Source: Marinobacter panjinensis
GTDB lineage: Bacteria > Pseudomonadota > Gammaproteobacteria > Pseudomonadales > Oleiphilaceae
Length of the DNA stretch: 64,000 bases
Assembly (NCBI RefSeq): GCF_005298175.1
Contig: NZ_SZYH01000001.1
Span: 1,426,001-1,490,000, forward strand
Direction of reading: 5' to 3'
A model generated the notes under the pieces. It worked only from the letters and a program-made list of their open reading frames with translations. It made no database searches and was not told where the DNA came from. The translations under genes and the position numbers were made by a program. Positions 38,333-46,281 of this stretch are shown one piece after another; position 1 is the stretch's first letter, and every line of letters begins with the position of its first letter.

Positions 38333-39343
38333 TTATTCGCGGTCGGACGCTGTGCACTCGGAAGCACCGGGATTGCTGGAGCAACGGATCTTGCTCAGCA
38401 GGCTCATCATCTTTGGGTGATAGACCTCGTCGGCGCCGTCTGTGCCATCCCGCAACTGCAGGCGGTTCTCACGGAACATTTCCTGGTAGCCTTCGATGTC
38501 CTTCTCGGGGATGCGCACCCACTGCTTCTCGGGAATGGCGGATTCCTGGCGCTCGACCAGGTCCATGGCCTGGCCATACATACCCCAAGCAACCTCGCGG
38601 GATTTCTGGGCAGTTTCATCGTCAAAGACCCCGTCCCGCGCAATGATCTGGATCGTCAGTTGCGCCAGCGGGTAGTCGACAATACCGCCCTCGTCCCCAA
38701 TGCCCTTGTAGAGTTCCAGGGCCTCGTAGGCGAATGCCGGTGCGTAAGCCGTATCCACCGACCCATTGTTGAACTTGCCGGCAAAGTTGGTGATATCAGA
38801 AGGCACAACGGTGGCCTTCACGTGGTTCACCATGTGAATGGCGTCTTTCTGGTAGTCCAGTGTGGCCATGCGCTTGCCCGCCAGCTTACCGGCAGTATTG
38901 ATACTCCGGTCGTTGACGAACAGGTAGCCGGCACCGGCGGGCACAATTCCCAGCACTTCGTAATCCCCGTCTTTCATCAGGGGAGCCGCCTTGGGCTGGG
39001 CCAGGGTTGCCAGGGTTGTCTTCAGGTCGCCATAGGTCGGAAGGGCACCGACCGCGCTGATGCTGCCGGTAAACCGGTTGAACGGCCTGGTGCGAAGGTC
39101 TGTGGCGGCAACGGCATCACACTGCCCTGAGTTGAAATCACCAACGGCAACCCCCTCGTCAGTGTAGGGGCGCAATTCAAAGTCGACACCATGGGCTTTC
39201 ATTTCCAGCGCATAGTCTTTGACCATGTTGTACATGTCGCCATTGGCACCAATTACGTCAAAGACACACATTTTGACCGGCTCAGCCGTGGCAAACGGGG
39301 CAGCGATAACCAGTGACAGGGCAGTAAGGGATTTGCGGATCAT
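38333..39343 (-). CDS. Periplasmic solute-binding protein of the TRAP-like system
   Basis: A 336-residue secreted protein with signal MIRKSLTALSLVIAAPFATA. The mature part starts KMCVFDVIGANGDMYNMVKD and has a two-lobe binding-protein layout (CDAVAATDLRTRPFNRFTGS, GYLFVNDRSINTAGKLAGKR and VDTAYAPAFAYEALELYKGI). It is not typical DctP by eye; it resembles the putative solute-binding proteins that accompany this permease type in marine gammaproteobacteria. Two cysteines lie near the C-terminus (RCSSNPGASEC). Encoded between a lipoprotein and the permease. Confidence 0.72.
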   Translation of the reverse strand: MIRKSLTALSLVIAAPFATAEPVKMCVFDVIGANGDMYNMVKDYALEMKAHGVDFELRPYTDEGVAVGDFNSGQCDAVAATDLRTRPFNRFTGSISAVGALPTYGDLKTTLATLAQPKAAPLMKDGDYEVLGIVPAGAGYLFVNDRSINTAGKLAGKRMATLDYQKDAIHMVNHVKATVVPSDITNFAGKFNNGSVDTAYAPAFAYEALELYKGIGDEGGIVDYPLAQLTIQIIARDGVFDDETAQKSREVAWGMYGQAMDLVERQESAIPEKQWVRIPEKDIEGYQEMFRENRLQLRDGTDGADEVYHPKMMSLLSKIRCSSNPGASECTASDRE

Positions 39344-39399
39344 AAATGACCTCCGGGTTTCTTGTGTTTGTTGGTGTTTGTCAGAGTGGTGGGCGCCCG

Positions 39400-40455
39400 C
39401 TACAGCAGGTCGTCCAGATCCATGGTTTCCGGTTCTTCGCCGACACGCTCAGGGCTCATTCGGCCAAAATAAGTACGGGGGGTGCGGTAGCCATAATTGG
39501 CTGTCCAGTGTTTATCGGATGAGAACCGGATTGCGTCACCGGCCACTTCATCCACCAGACGGAATTCGCTCCAGACATCGATGCGGTTTTCCGCCTCGGC
39601 AAATCTCGCGATAACATCCTCAAGCACCTCCGGACGACCAAAGGTCTCTGCGGCGACTGCCTCAAGCGCCATGGACGCTCGGATGCCTGCCTCGACTCCC
39701 AGGCGGGAGCTGTCCTCAAGCACCTTCCAGGGGTCGGGAGCGAGACTCGGCTGGGTGTCCGGCAACAGTAGCCATACCATGCTGCGAATGGCATTCGGCA
39801 GGCCGCCCCACTTCTCATTATCAAGACAGGTAGCGGCACGCTCTGCCTGCGGCGCAATGTTGCGTGGCACACCTGCCATGGCTCCGGAGTTGGCGTCGTT
39901 CACGATGGCCTGCATCCCGGTCAGCAGGCCCAGCAGGAAGGTCAGCTCCTCCTGGTCGTCAAACAGGAACGGGCACTCGAACTCTTCAGCCGCAGGATCA
40001 AAATCGTAAGCGGCCATAGCGCGCTGGTAGGCGATGTAACGGCGCTTGGCGGTTTCAGCGTTCAGTCGCTTGGCTTTTTCGCGGGCATCTTTCGCGGATG
40101 GTACCTCACCAGCGAAATCCGCTCGAAGGTAATCCAGTTCCGCCTCCCAGGCCTTGTACTCGGAACAGTTTGCCGCCAGCAGCATCAGCAGGGAGCCAGT
40201 GCTTTCAGGCGCATCGGTCACCCTGGAGAAGGAATACAGCAAGGGATCCACGCCCTCACCCAGCGCGCAGGCCATTTTCGGATCCGACATCTGCATGACG
40301 TAGGGGGTTGCTTCTCCCTCCGAATAGTTGGAGAGAACCACTCCCGTGGTCGTGTAGATGGGATTGGCCGAACAGCCGGCGAGGAGCGTCAATACCAGAA
40401 GGGCCAGGCCACTATTGCGCAGGCGCCCAAAGGATTTCACCAGTGAGGAGTTCAT
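39400..40455 (-). CDS. Helical lipoprotein, first gene of the TRAP-like operon
   Basis: A 351-residue predicted lipoprotein with signal ending LVLTLLAGC (Cys28). The mature protein is mostly helical and rich in Ala and Glu, with stretches such as LLTGMQAIVNDANSGAMAG and MALEAVAAETFGRPEVLEDV, and an acidic tail ending TMDLDDLL. It is not confidently assigned to a family. TRAP systems of the TatT type also use an alpha-helical lipoprotein next to the binding protein, so it is a candidate analogue. That rests on position and secondary-structure impression alone. Confidence 0.65.
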   Translation of the reverse strand: MNSSLVKSFGRLRNSGLALLVLTLLAGCSANPIYTTTGVVLSNYSEGEATPYVMQMSDPKMACALGEGVDPLLYSFSRVTDAPESTGSLLMLLAANCSEYKAWEAELDYLRADFAGEVPSAKDAREKAKRLNAETAKRRYIAYQRAMAAYDFDPAAEEFECPFLFDDQEELTFLLGLLTGMQAIVNDANSGAMAGVPRNIAPQAERAATCLDNEKWGGLPNAIRSMVWLLLPDTQPSLAPDPWKVLEDSSRLGVEAGIRASMALEAVAAETFGRPEVLEDVIARFAEAENRIDVWSEFRLVDEVAGDAIRFSSDKHWTANYGYRTPRTYFGRMSPERVGEEPETMDLDDLL

Positions 40456-40758
40456 AGTTCGTCCTGTCTTACATTGTTTTTATAGGTCGGGGATGATCGG
40501 GGCTTATTATTACTGTCTGATCGACAGATACCGTGATGGATAACCCGCTATCGAATCCCCGCTCGTATTTTGACAGGGGCAAGAATGCTGCGAATCTTGT
40601 CTGACAAAAATGGCTGGAATGCCGATTTGGTCATGCCGATCAGGCCAATGGCCTGCAAAGACGGGAAAATAGAAGATTTAAATTGATTTAAAACAATGAC
40701 TTCTGAAATTCATTACAGTTGATACATTTGTACCAGCACAAAAATTTCCTTGCAGGAC
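40456..40758. other. Intergenic region with control elements for the TRAP operon
   Basis: This 303-base gap holds the presumed leftward promoter of the lipoprotein-TRAP operon. A dyad CTGTC-TGATC-GACAG lies at 40513-40527, immediately beside TAATAATAAG on the minus strand, which could be a -10 region. A second palindrome, CAGGCCAATGGCCTG (40641-40655), and an AT-rich stretch near 40675-40700 follow. No gene or RNA was recognised. Confidence 0.4.
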
Positions 40759-41382
40759 TCAACTTCCGGGCCCTGTCAGCCCCATCATGGCCACTACCTG
40801 CTCCGTCAGATCGTCCAGTGTGAGACCACCATCCGGCCGGTACCAGGTCACCGTCCAGCTCAGTGCGCCCGTCAGCATGCGGCGCACCACAAACGGATCC
40901 GCAGCCAGCACGCCCTGCTTTCGCAGTTCCTCCAGCACATCCAGCCACAACTGTTCGTAGATATCCCGGAGTTCAAGCACATAGGCCTGGGATGCCTCCG
41001 ACAGGCTGCGCCACTCGAACACCAGTACCGCCATGGCCTCTCCGGTTTGGCCATTGATGGATTCCAGCTCGGCGCGGACAAGCGCCTGCAGCTTGTCACG
41101 ATGGGTTGTTGCTGCGTCCACTGCTGCCTGCATCAGGGCGGTATTGAGGCGAATGGTTTCCACCATCACCGCCTTGAGGATTTCTTCCTTGGTGCGGAAG
41201 TGATGAAACAGACTGCCCGACTGGATACCCACGGCGGCAGCCAGGTCCCGCACGGTGGTGCGCTCATAGCCCTTGTCACGAAACAGCCTGGCCGCTTCGT
41301 GAAGAAGCCGGCCGCGAGCGCTGGCAGGGTCGGAAACCAGATTGTCGGCAATCAGTGAGCGCAGGATAGAGTCTTGATTCAC
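40759..41382 (-). CDS. atuR: TetR-family repressor of the atu operon (AtuR)
   Basis: A 207-residue regulator with a GTG start. The N-terminal helix-turn-helix is clear (LLHEAARLFRDKGYERTTV, DLAAAVGIQSGSLFHHF and RTKEEILKAV); the helical C-terminal domain binds the inducer. It is divergent from atuA, exactly as atuR is in P. aeruginosa (PA2885). A dyad at 41444-41461 in the shared 171-base gap is a likely binding site. By analogy it should repress the operon until an acyclic terpene acyl-CoA accumulates; the inducer is inferred. Confidence 0.85.
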   Translation of the reverse strand: MNQDSILRSLIADNLVSDPASARGRLLHEAARLFRDKGYERTTVRDLAAAVGIQSGSLFHHFRTKEEILKAVMVETIRLNTALMQAAVDAATTHRDKLQALVRAELESINGQTGEAMAVLVFEWRSLSEASQAYVLELRDIYEQLWLDVLEELRKQGVLAADPFVVRRMLTGALSWTVTWYRPDGGLTLDDLTEQVVAMMGLTGPGS

Positions 41383-41443
41383 AGTGTTTTCCAGCCAGGG
41401 AACAGAAGAACGCCAATTCTATCCTGATTTTGCCTGTTTACAA

Positions 41444-41461
41444 ACCAAGCGCTTGCTTGGT
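41444..41461. promoter_or_regulatory. Operator candidate in the atuR-atuA gap
   Basis: ACCAAGCGCTTGCTTGGT has perfect seven-base arms (ACCAAGC, GCTTGGT) around a four-base spacer. It lies between TTTACA (41437-41442) and TATTGT (41461-41466), so it could sit inside a promoter. A related half-match, CAAGCGCTTT, occurs at 41518-41527 just before atuA. This fits a TetR dimer site. Confidence 0.6.
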
Positions 41462-41553
41462 ATTGTCACTGGAATCGCTGACAACCTCCTCAGAGCGCGG
41501 CCCCTTGAGGGCCTTTGCAAGCGCTTTAGGGCTTCCGTTTACAAGGTGAAACC

Positions 41554-43359
41554 ATGCCAGACTCCGACCGTTCCAGGCCAGAAACCATCCGCATCGGCTG
41601 TTCCGCCGCCTTCTGGGGCGACACCGAAACCGCCGCGGCCCAGCTGGTTCACAAGGGCAATATCAATTACCTGGTGGCGGACTATCTGGCGGAGATCACC
41701 ATGTCCATCATGGCCGGGCAGAAAATGAAGGACCCCAGCCAGGGCTACGCCCGCGATTTTGTGCAAACGGTGATGGGACCATTGCTGGGTGAGATAAAGC
41801 ACAAAGGTATCCGGGTACTCGCAAACGCTGGCGGCGTAAATCCGATTGCCTGCCGCGATGCCTTGCAAGCACTGTGCGAAAAAGCCGGTGTAGACATGAA
41901 GATTGCCCTGGTGCTGGGTGATGACCTGTTACCCAAGAAAAAACAACTGGCAGATGCCGGCATTACCGAGATGACGACCGGCCAGCCGATGCCACCGATG
42001 ATGGTGAGCCTGAATGCCTATCTCGGTGCCCCGGGTCTCGTCGCTGCCCTGGAACAGGGTGCCGATATCGTTATTACCGGTCGGGTTGCCGACAGCGCGC
42101 TGGTCCTGGCGCCGCTGGTCCACGAGTTCGGCTGGAGCTGGGGCGACTACGATAAGCTGGCCCAGGGCAGCCTTGCCGGGCACTTGCTGGAGTGCGGTGC
42201 GCAATCCACTGGCGGTAACTTTACCGACTGGGAAGATGTGGCGGATGGCTATGCGGATATGGGCTTCCCGATTGCAGAAGTCTCGGCAACCGGCGACTTC
42301 ATATTGACCAAGCCGGAAGGCACCGGGGGCAAGGTGTCCAGGGGCACGGTGGCCGAACAACTCGTTTACGAGATTGGCGACCCGAGGGCCTACCTGCTCC
42401 CGGATGTGACCTGTGATTTTACGGCAGTCACCCTCGAAGAGGTGGCGGCAGACCGGGTGCGTGTCAGCGGCGCCAAAGGGCTATCACCAACGGACAGCTA
42501 CAAGGTGTCCGGCACCTGGCCGGATGGTTTCAAGTGCACGGTTACCTTCCTGCTGGCCGGTATGGACGCAAAAGCCAAGGCGCAGGCGGTGGCCGAGGCG
42601 ATTCTGGCAAAGACGTCGCGAATGTTCAGCGAGCGTGGCCTGCCGGATTACACGGACACCAGTATCGAGTTGCTGGGCACCGAGACGACTTATGGTGCCT
42701 GGGGCCGCATGGGAGACTGCCGAGAAGTGGTGGTGAAGATCAGTACTGCTCATGTAAAGAAAGAGGCGTTGGTGCTGTTTTCCCGGGAAATCGCACAGGC
42801 GGCGACGGGGATGGCGCCCGGGATTACCGGCATTGTGGGTGGGCGGCCGACGGTTTGGCCGAAGATTCGTCTTTACTCCTGCCTGGTCCCCAAAACTGAG
42901 GTGGCGGTTGCCGTAGATCTTGATGGCCATCAGCAGGCAGTGGAAGTGGATACCGCTGGTGGTTTCGAGCCGGGGCAGCTTGAGGAGCAGGCGTCCAGCA
43001 CCGCAGAGCCGGCCACGGATACGACGGTGCCATTGATCCGGCTGGCGTGGGCGCGCAGTGGTGACAAGGGGGATCACACCAATATCGGGGTAATTGCCCG
43101 CAAGGCGGAATTTGTGCCGTTTATTGAGGCGGCGTTGACGGAACTGGCGGTGGCGGAGTGGATGGCTCACACGCTGGATCCGGAGCATGGTCGGGTTACC
43201 CGTTGGGCCTTGCCGGGTTTCAATGCGTTCAATTTCCTGCTGGAGCACAGTCTTGGTGGGGGTGGCGTTGCCAGTTTGCGGATTGATCCCCAGGGCAAGG
43301 CGTTTGCCCAGCAACTGCTTGAGTTTCCTGTGCCGGTTCGTGCTGACCTGCTTGATTGA
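41554..43359 (+). CDS. atuA: Acyclic terpene utilisation protein AtuA (DUF1446)
   Basis: First gene of the atu operon, required for citronellol/geraniol use in P. aeruginosa but of unknown biochemical activity. The 601-residue protein has the AtuA core (about 10-455: [57 protein letters not shown] and GPRD-like [13 protein letters not shown]). After it comes a C-terminal AtuA-like ferredoxin-fold domain (about 490-590: [20 protein letters not shown]). The ribosome site AAGGTG precedes the ATG. It is separated from atuB by 172 bases containing a large inverted repeat. Confidence 0.93.
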   Translation: MPDSDRSRPETIRIGCSAAFWGDTETAAAQLVHKGNINYLVADYLAEITMSIMAGQKMKDPSQGYARDFVQTVMGPLLGEIKHKGIRVLANAGGVNPIACRDALQALCEKAGVDMKIALVLGDDLLPKKKQLADAGITEMTTGQPMPPMMVSLNAYLGAPGLVAALEQGADIVITGRVADSALVLAPLVHEFGWSWGDYDKLAQGSLAGHLLECGAQSTGGNFTDWEDVADGYADMGFPIAEVSATGDFILTKPEGTGGKVSRGTVAEQLVYEIGDPRAYLLPDVTCDFTAVTLEEVAADRVRVSGAKGLSPTDSYKVSGTWPDGFKCTVTFLLAGMDAKAKAQAVAEAILAKTSRMFSERGLPDYTDTSIELLGTETTYGAWGRMGDCREVVVKISTAHVKKEALVLFSREIAQAATGMAPGITGIVGGRPTVWPKIRLYSCLVPKTEVAVAVDLDGHQQAVEVDTAGGFEPGQLEEQASSTAEPATDTTVPLIRLAWARSGDKGDHTNIGVIARKAEFVPFIEAALTELAVAEWMAHTLDPEHGRVTRWALPGFNAFNFLLEHSLGGGGVASLRIDPQGKAFAQQLLEFPVPVRADLLD

Positions 43360-43400
43360 TTTTACATTGGTGCGTGCACTACGACATCGGTGCATGCATT

Positions 43401-43500
43401 CCACCGGGAAGGCTGTTCCGGGACACGCTGTGAATACGTCCATGTACGCTCGACAAAAACATCCATGTTTTTGACGGTCCCGGAACAGCCTTCCCGGTGG
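43401..43500. repeat. 100-bp imperfect palindromic element between atuA and atuB
   Basis: A perfect 23-base inverted repeat bounds the element: arms at 43401-43423 and 43478-43500, each containing GGGAAGGCTGTTCCGGGA or its complement. Inside is a second perfect hairpin (AAAAACAT at 43455-43462, ATGTTTTT at 43465-43472) with a two-base loop. The central GGACACGCTGTGAATACG matches, with one change, the element at 48317-48390 read on the minus strand. No protein is encoded, so it is not an insertion sequence. Confidence 0.9.
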
Positions 43501-43531
43501 AGTGCCCTGAACTTTTACGAGGATTTCTGAC

Positions 43532-44398
43532 ATGGGTTATCGATCGGTTTTTCATCCTGATCTCTTTAAAGACCAGGTATTTATTGTGACCGGGGGTGGG
43601 TCCGGGATTGGGCGTTGTACGGCTCATGAGCTGGCTGCGCTCGGGGCCCGGGTTGCGCTCGTTGGGCGGAAGGCCGAGAAGGTTGAGGCGGTGAAGGCAG
43701 AGATCACCGAGGACGGTGGTGTTGCCTCGGCTCACGTATGTGACATCCGCGAAGAAGAATCGGTCAAGGCGACTGTTAAGGCCATTATTGACGAACATGG
43801 TGGGCTGAACGGGGTAGTGAATAACGCCGGCGGTCAGTTTCCCTCCCCACTCGCGAATATCAACCAGAAAGGCTGGGAGACGGTGGTTCGTACCAATCTC
43901 ACCGGTGGCTTTCTGATCGCCCGTGAGGCTTACACGCAGGCGCTGTCGAAAACCGGCGGGGCGATTGTGAATATCGTGGCCGATATGTGGGGTGGCATGC
44001 CCGGCATGGGGCATTCCGGTGCAGCCCGGGCGGGGATGGTGAATTTTACCCAAACCGCCGCTGTTGAGTGGGGTTGCTCCGGGGTTCGTGTGAATGCGGT
44101 GGCGCCTGGATGGATTGCGTCCAGTGGCATGGACAACTATCCCGAGCACATGAAGCAGTGGATTCGCAGCCTGGGGGATAATGTGCCCATCAAGCGTATG
44201 GGTACGGAATCCGAGGTCAGTGCGGCGATCTGTTTTCTTTTGAGTCCGGGGGCGGCGTTTATCAGTGGGGATTGTCTGCGGATCGACGGCGCGGCGTCCC
44301 AGGGTGGACGGGTCTGGCCTTTCCCGAAGGCGAAGAACAACGAGCCTTTCAACGGTTTCCATCGGGCGGTCACGCCTAAAGTTTTGAGTGACGACTGA
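43532..44398 (+). CDS. atuB: AtuB, short-chain dehydrogenase resembling peroxisomal enoyl-CoA reductase
   Basis: A 288-residue NAD(P)-binding SDR. The nucleotide motif is VTGGGSGIGRCTAHELA and the structural motif is VNNAGG. The usual catalytic YxxxK is missing: the aligned segment reads MGHSGAARAGMVNF, with Ser and Arg where Tyr and Lys are expected. This closely resembles peroxisomal trans-2-enoyl-CoA reductase (PECR) as I remember it, suggesting action on an enoyl-CoA rather than an alcohol. Located between atuA and atuC, 10 bases before the latter. Confidence 0.88.
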   Translation: MGYRSVFHPDLFKDQVFIVTGGGSGIGRCTAHELAALGARVALVGRKAEKVEAVKAEITEDGGVASAHVCDIREEESVKATVKAIIDEHGGLNGVVNNAGGQFPSPLANINQKGWETVVRTNLTGGFLIAREAYTQALSKTGGAIVNIVADMWGGMPGMGHSGAARAGMVNFTQTAAVEWGCSGVRVNAVAPGWIASSGMDNYPEHMKQWIRSLGDNVPIKRMGTESEVSAAICFLLSPGAAFISGDCLRIDGAASQGGRVWPFPKAKNNEPFNGFHRAVTPKVLSDD

Positions 44399-44408
44399 GG
44401 AGCAGGCA

Positions 44409-46025
44409 ATGCAGGTACTGGAATCCACCGTTAATCCCCAGTCGGATGACTTTCGCGCCAATGCGGAGGTGATGGAAGCCCATATCGCTACTTTCCGGGA
44501 CGTGGAGCAGAAGGTGCTGGACCTGGCGGAGGCGGCGCGGGAGAAGTTTATCAAGCGCGGCAAGCTGCTGCCCCGGGACCGTATCAACCGTTTGCTGGAT
44601 CGCGGTACGCCGTTTCTGGAGCTGTGTTCGCTGGCCGGCTACAAAATGCACGACGACAAGGATGGCAGCATGTCCGGCGGCGGCATTATTGCCGGCATCG
44701 GCCACGTCAGTGGTGTTCGCTGTCTGGTGGTGGCCAGTAACAGTGCCATCAAGGGCGGCACCATCACGCCGGCGGGGCTGGACAAGACCCTGCGGCTGCA
44801 GCAGATCGCCATGGAGAACAAGCTGCCGGTGGTGTCGCTGTCCGAGAGCGGCGGTGCCAACCTGAATTACGCCACGGATATTTTTGTGCTCGGCGCCCGC
44901 GGCTTCGCCAATCAGGCCCGCATGTCCGCCGCCGGTATTCCCCAGGTGACCGTGGTGCACGGCAATGCCACCGCCGGCGGTGCCTACCAGCCGGGCCTGT
45001 CAGACTATGTAATCGTGGTCCGCGAGCAGGCCAAGATGTTCCTGGCCGGGCCTCCCCTGCTGAAAGCCGCCACCGGCGAAGTGGCCACCGATGAGGAACT
45101 CGGCGGCGCACAGATGCACGCGGAAGTGGCGGGCACGGCAGAATACCTGGCCGAAGATGACGCCGACGGCATCCGCCATGCCCGCAATGTGCTTGAGGCA
45201 CTGCCCTGGAACGAGCAACTACCTCCTGTACGGGAACCGGAATGGGAAGACCCGCTGTATCCGGCTGAAGAATTGATGGGCGTGATCCCCAGCGATGCCA
45301 AAAAGCCCTACGACGTCCGCGAAATCCTCGCTCGCATTGCCGACGGCTCGAAGTTCATGGATTTCAAGAACGGTTACGACGACCAGACGGTCTGCGGGAC
45401 TATCCGCATAGAAGGCCACTCGGTGGGCATCATCGGCAACAACGGCCCCATCACCCCGGCGGGTGCCACCAAAGCGGCCCAGTTTATTCAGCTCTGCGAC
45501 CAGGCGGGCACACCGTTGCTGTTCCTGCACAACACCACCGGGTTCATGGTGGGCACCCATTCGGAACAGAACGGCATCATCAAACACGGGTCCAAAATGA
45601 TCCAGGCGGTAGCCAATTGCCGGGTGCCAAAGGTCGCAATTGTCATCGGCGGTTCCTATGGTGCAGGTAACTACGCCATGTGCGGCCGCGGTCTGGACCC
45701 GAGATTCATCTTCGCCTGGCCCAACAGCCGCACAGCAGTCATGGGCCCGGCACAGGCGGGCAAGGTAATGCGTATTGTCGCCGAGGACAAACAGCGCCGG
45801 GGCGGCATGGAACCGGATCCCAAAACCCTGGATTTCCTGGAACAGGCCACCGCCAAGAAGCTGGAAGACGGCTCCACGGCCCTGTTCGGTACAGCGCGGC
45901 TGTGGGACGACGGCCTGATTGATCCAAGAGACACCCGGCGGGTTCTGGCTCTGGTGCTTTCGGTATGCCGCGAGGCTGAGGCCCGACAGTTGCGGCCTAA
46001 TTCGTTTGGTGTGGCCCGCCTGTAG
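44409..46025 (+). CDS. atuC: Geranyl-CoA carboxylase beta (carboxyltransferase) subunit AtuC
   Basis: Biotin-dependent acyl-CoA carboxyltransferase, forming the holoenzyme with AtuF and carboxylating the gamma-methyl group of cis-geranyl-CoA. The start ATG at 44409 has AGGAG upstream; the in-frame ATG at 44388 lies inside atuB. The 538 residues contain both crotonase-fold halves: ARGFANQARMSAAGIPQVTV, NATAGGAYQPGLSDYVIVV, FLHNTTGFMVG, GGSYGAGNYAMCGRGLDPRF and TAVMGPAQAGKVM. Methylcrotonyl-CoA carboxylase beta is the nearest alternative; the atu context favours geranyl-CoA. Confidence 0.92.
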   Translation: MQVLESTVNPQSDDFRANAEVMEAHIATFRDVEQKVLDLAEAAREKFIKRGKLLPRDRINRLLDRGTPFLELCSLAGYKMHDDKDGSMSGGGIIAGIGHVSGVRCLVVASNSAIKGGTITPAGLDKTLRLQQIAMENKLPVVSLSESGGANLNYATDIFVLGARGFANQARMSAAGIPQVTVVHGNATAGGAYQPGLSDYVIVVREQAKMFLAGPPLLKAATGEVATDEELGGAQMHAEVAGTAEYLAEDDADGIRHARNVLEALPWNEQLPPVREPEWEDPLYPAEELMGVIPSDAKKPYDVREILARIADGSKFMDFKNGYDDQTVCGTIRIEGHSVGIIGNNGPITPAGATKAAQFIQLCDQAGTPLLFLHNTTGFMVGTHSEQNGIIKHGSKMIQAVANCRVPKVAIVIGGSYGAGNYAMCGRGLDPRFIFAWPNSRTAVMGPAQAGKVMRIVAEDKQRRGGMEPDPKTLDFLEQATAKKLEDGSTALFGTARLWDDGLIDPRDTRRVLALVLSVCREAEARQLRPNSFGVARL

Positions 46026-46074
46026 GCGGTCCTGGTTATGGTGGTTGGAACCGGGGCGGAATACCGTTGGATTG

Positions 46075-46165
46075 GTTTGTCGGATTACGCTGCGCTAATC
46101 CGACCTACGTTTCCGGGCCTGCAACTAATGTAGGTCGGATTAGCCAGAGGCGTAATCCGACAAAC
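46075..46165. repeat. REP-like inverted pair between atuC and atuD
   Basis: Two copies of a short palindromic repeat face each other: 46075-46108 (containing GTCGGATTACGC and GCTAATCCGACCTAC) and 46130-46165 (containing GTAGGTCGGATTAGC and GTAATCCGAC). Each copy can form its own CGGATTA/TAATCCG hairpin, and the pair can fold on each other with a few mismatches. The same family recurs at 53283-53368. Such sequences are common between genes in many gammaproteobacteria. Confidence 0.9.
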
Positions 46166-46281
46166 AAAGAACAGGAAGCAACAGAGCTCGCAGACAACAG
46201 CACCTGTGGGGCACCCGAGCTTACGAACGTGCACCATCACCACACAGGCACGGACTAACAACAAGTCAGGAGAACAAGAAC

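Noticed and set aside
43401..43500. Insertion sequence remnant
   Set aside because: No transposase fragment lies between the arms and no flanking target duplication is evident; it fits an intergenic palindromic repeat.
46076..46165. CRISPR-like direct repeats
   Set aside because: The two copies face each other as an inverted pair and have no regular spacer series.
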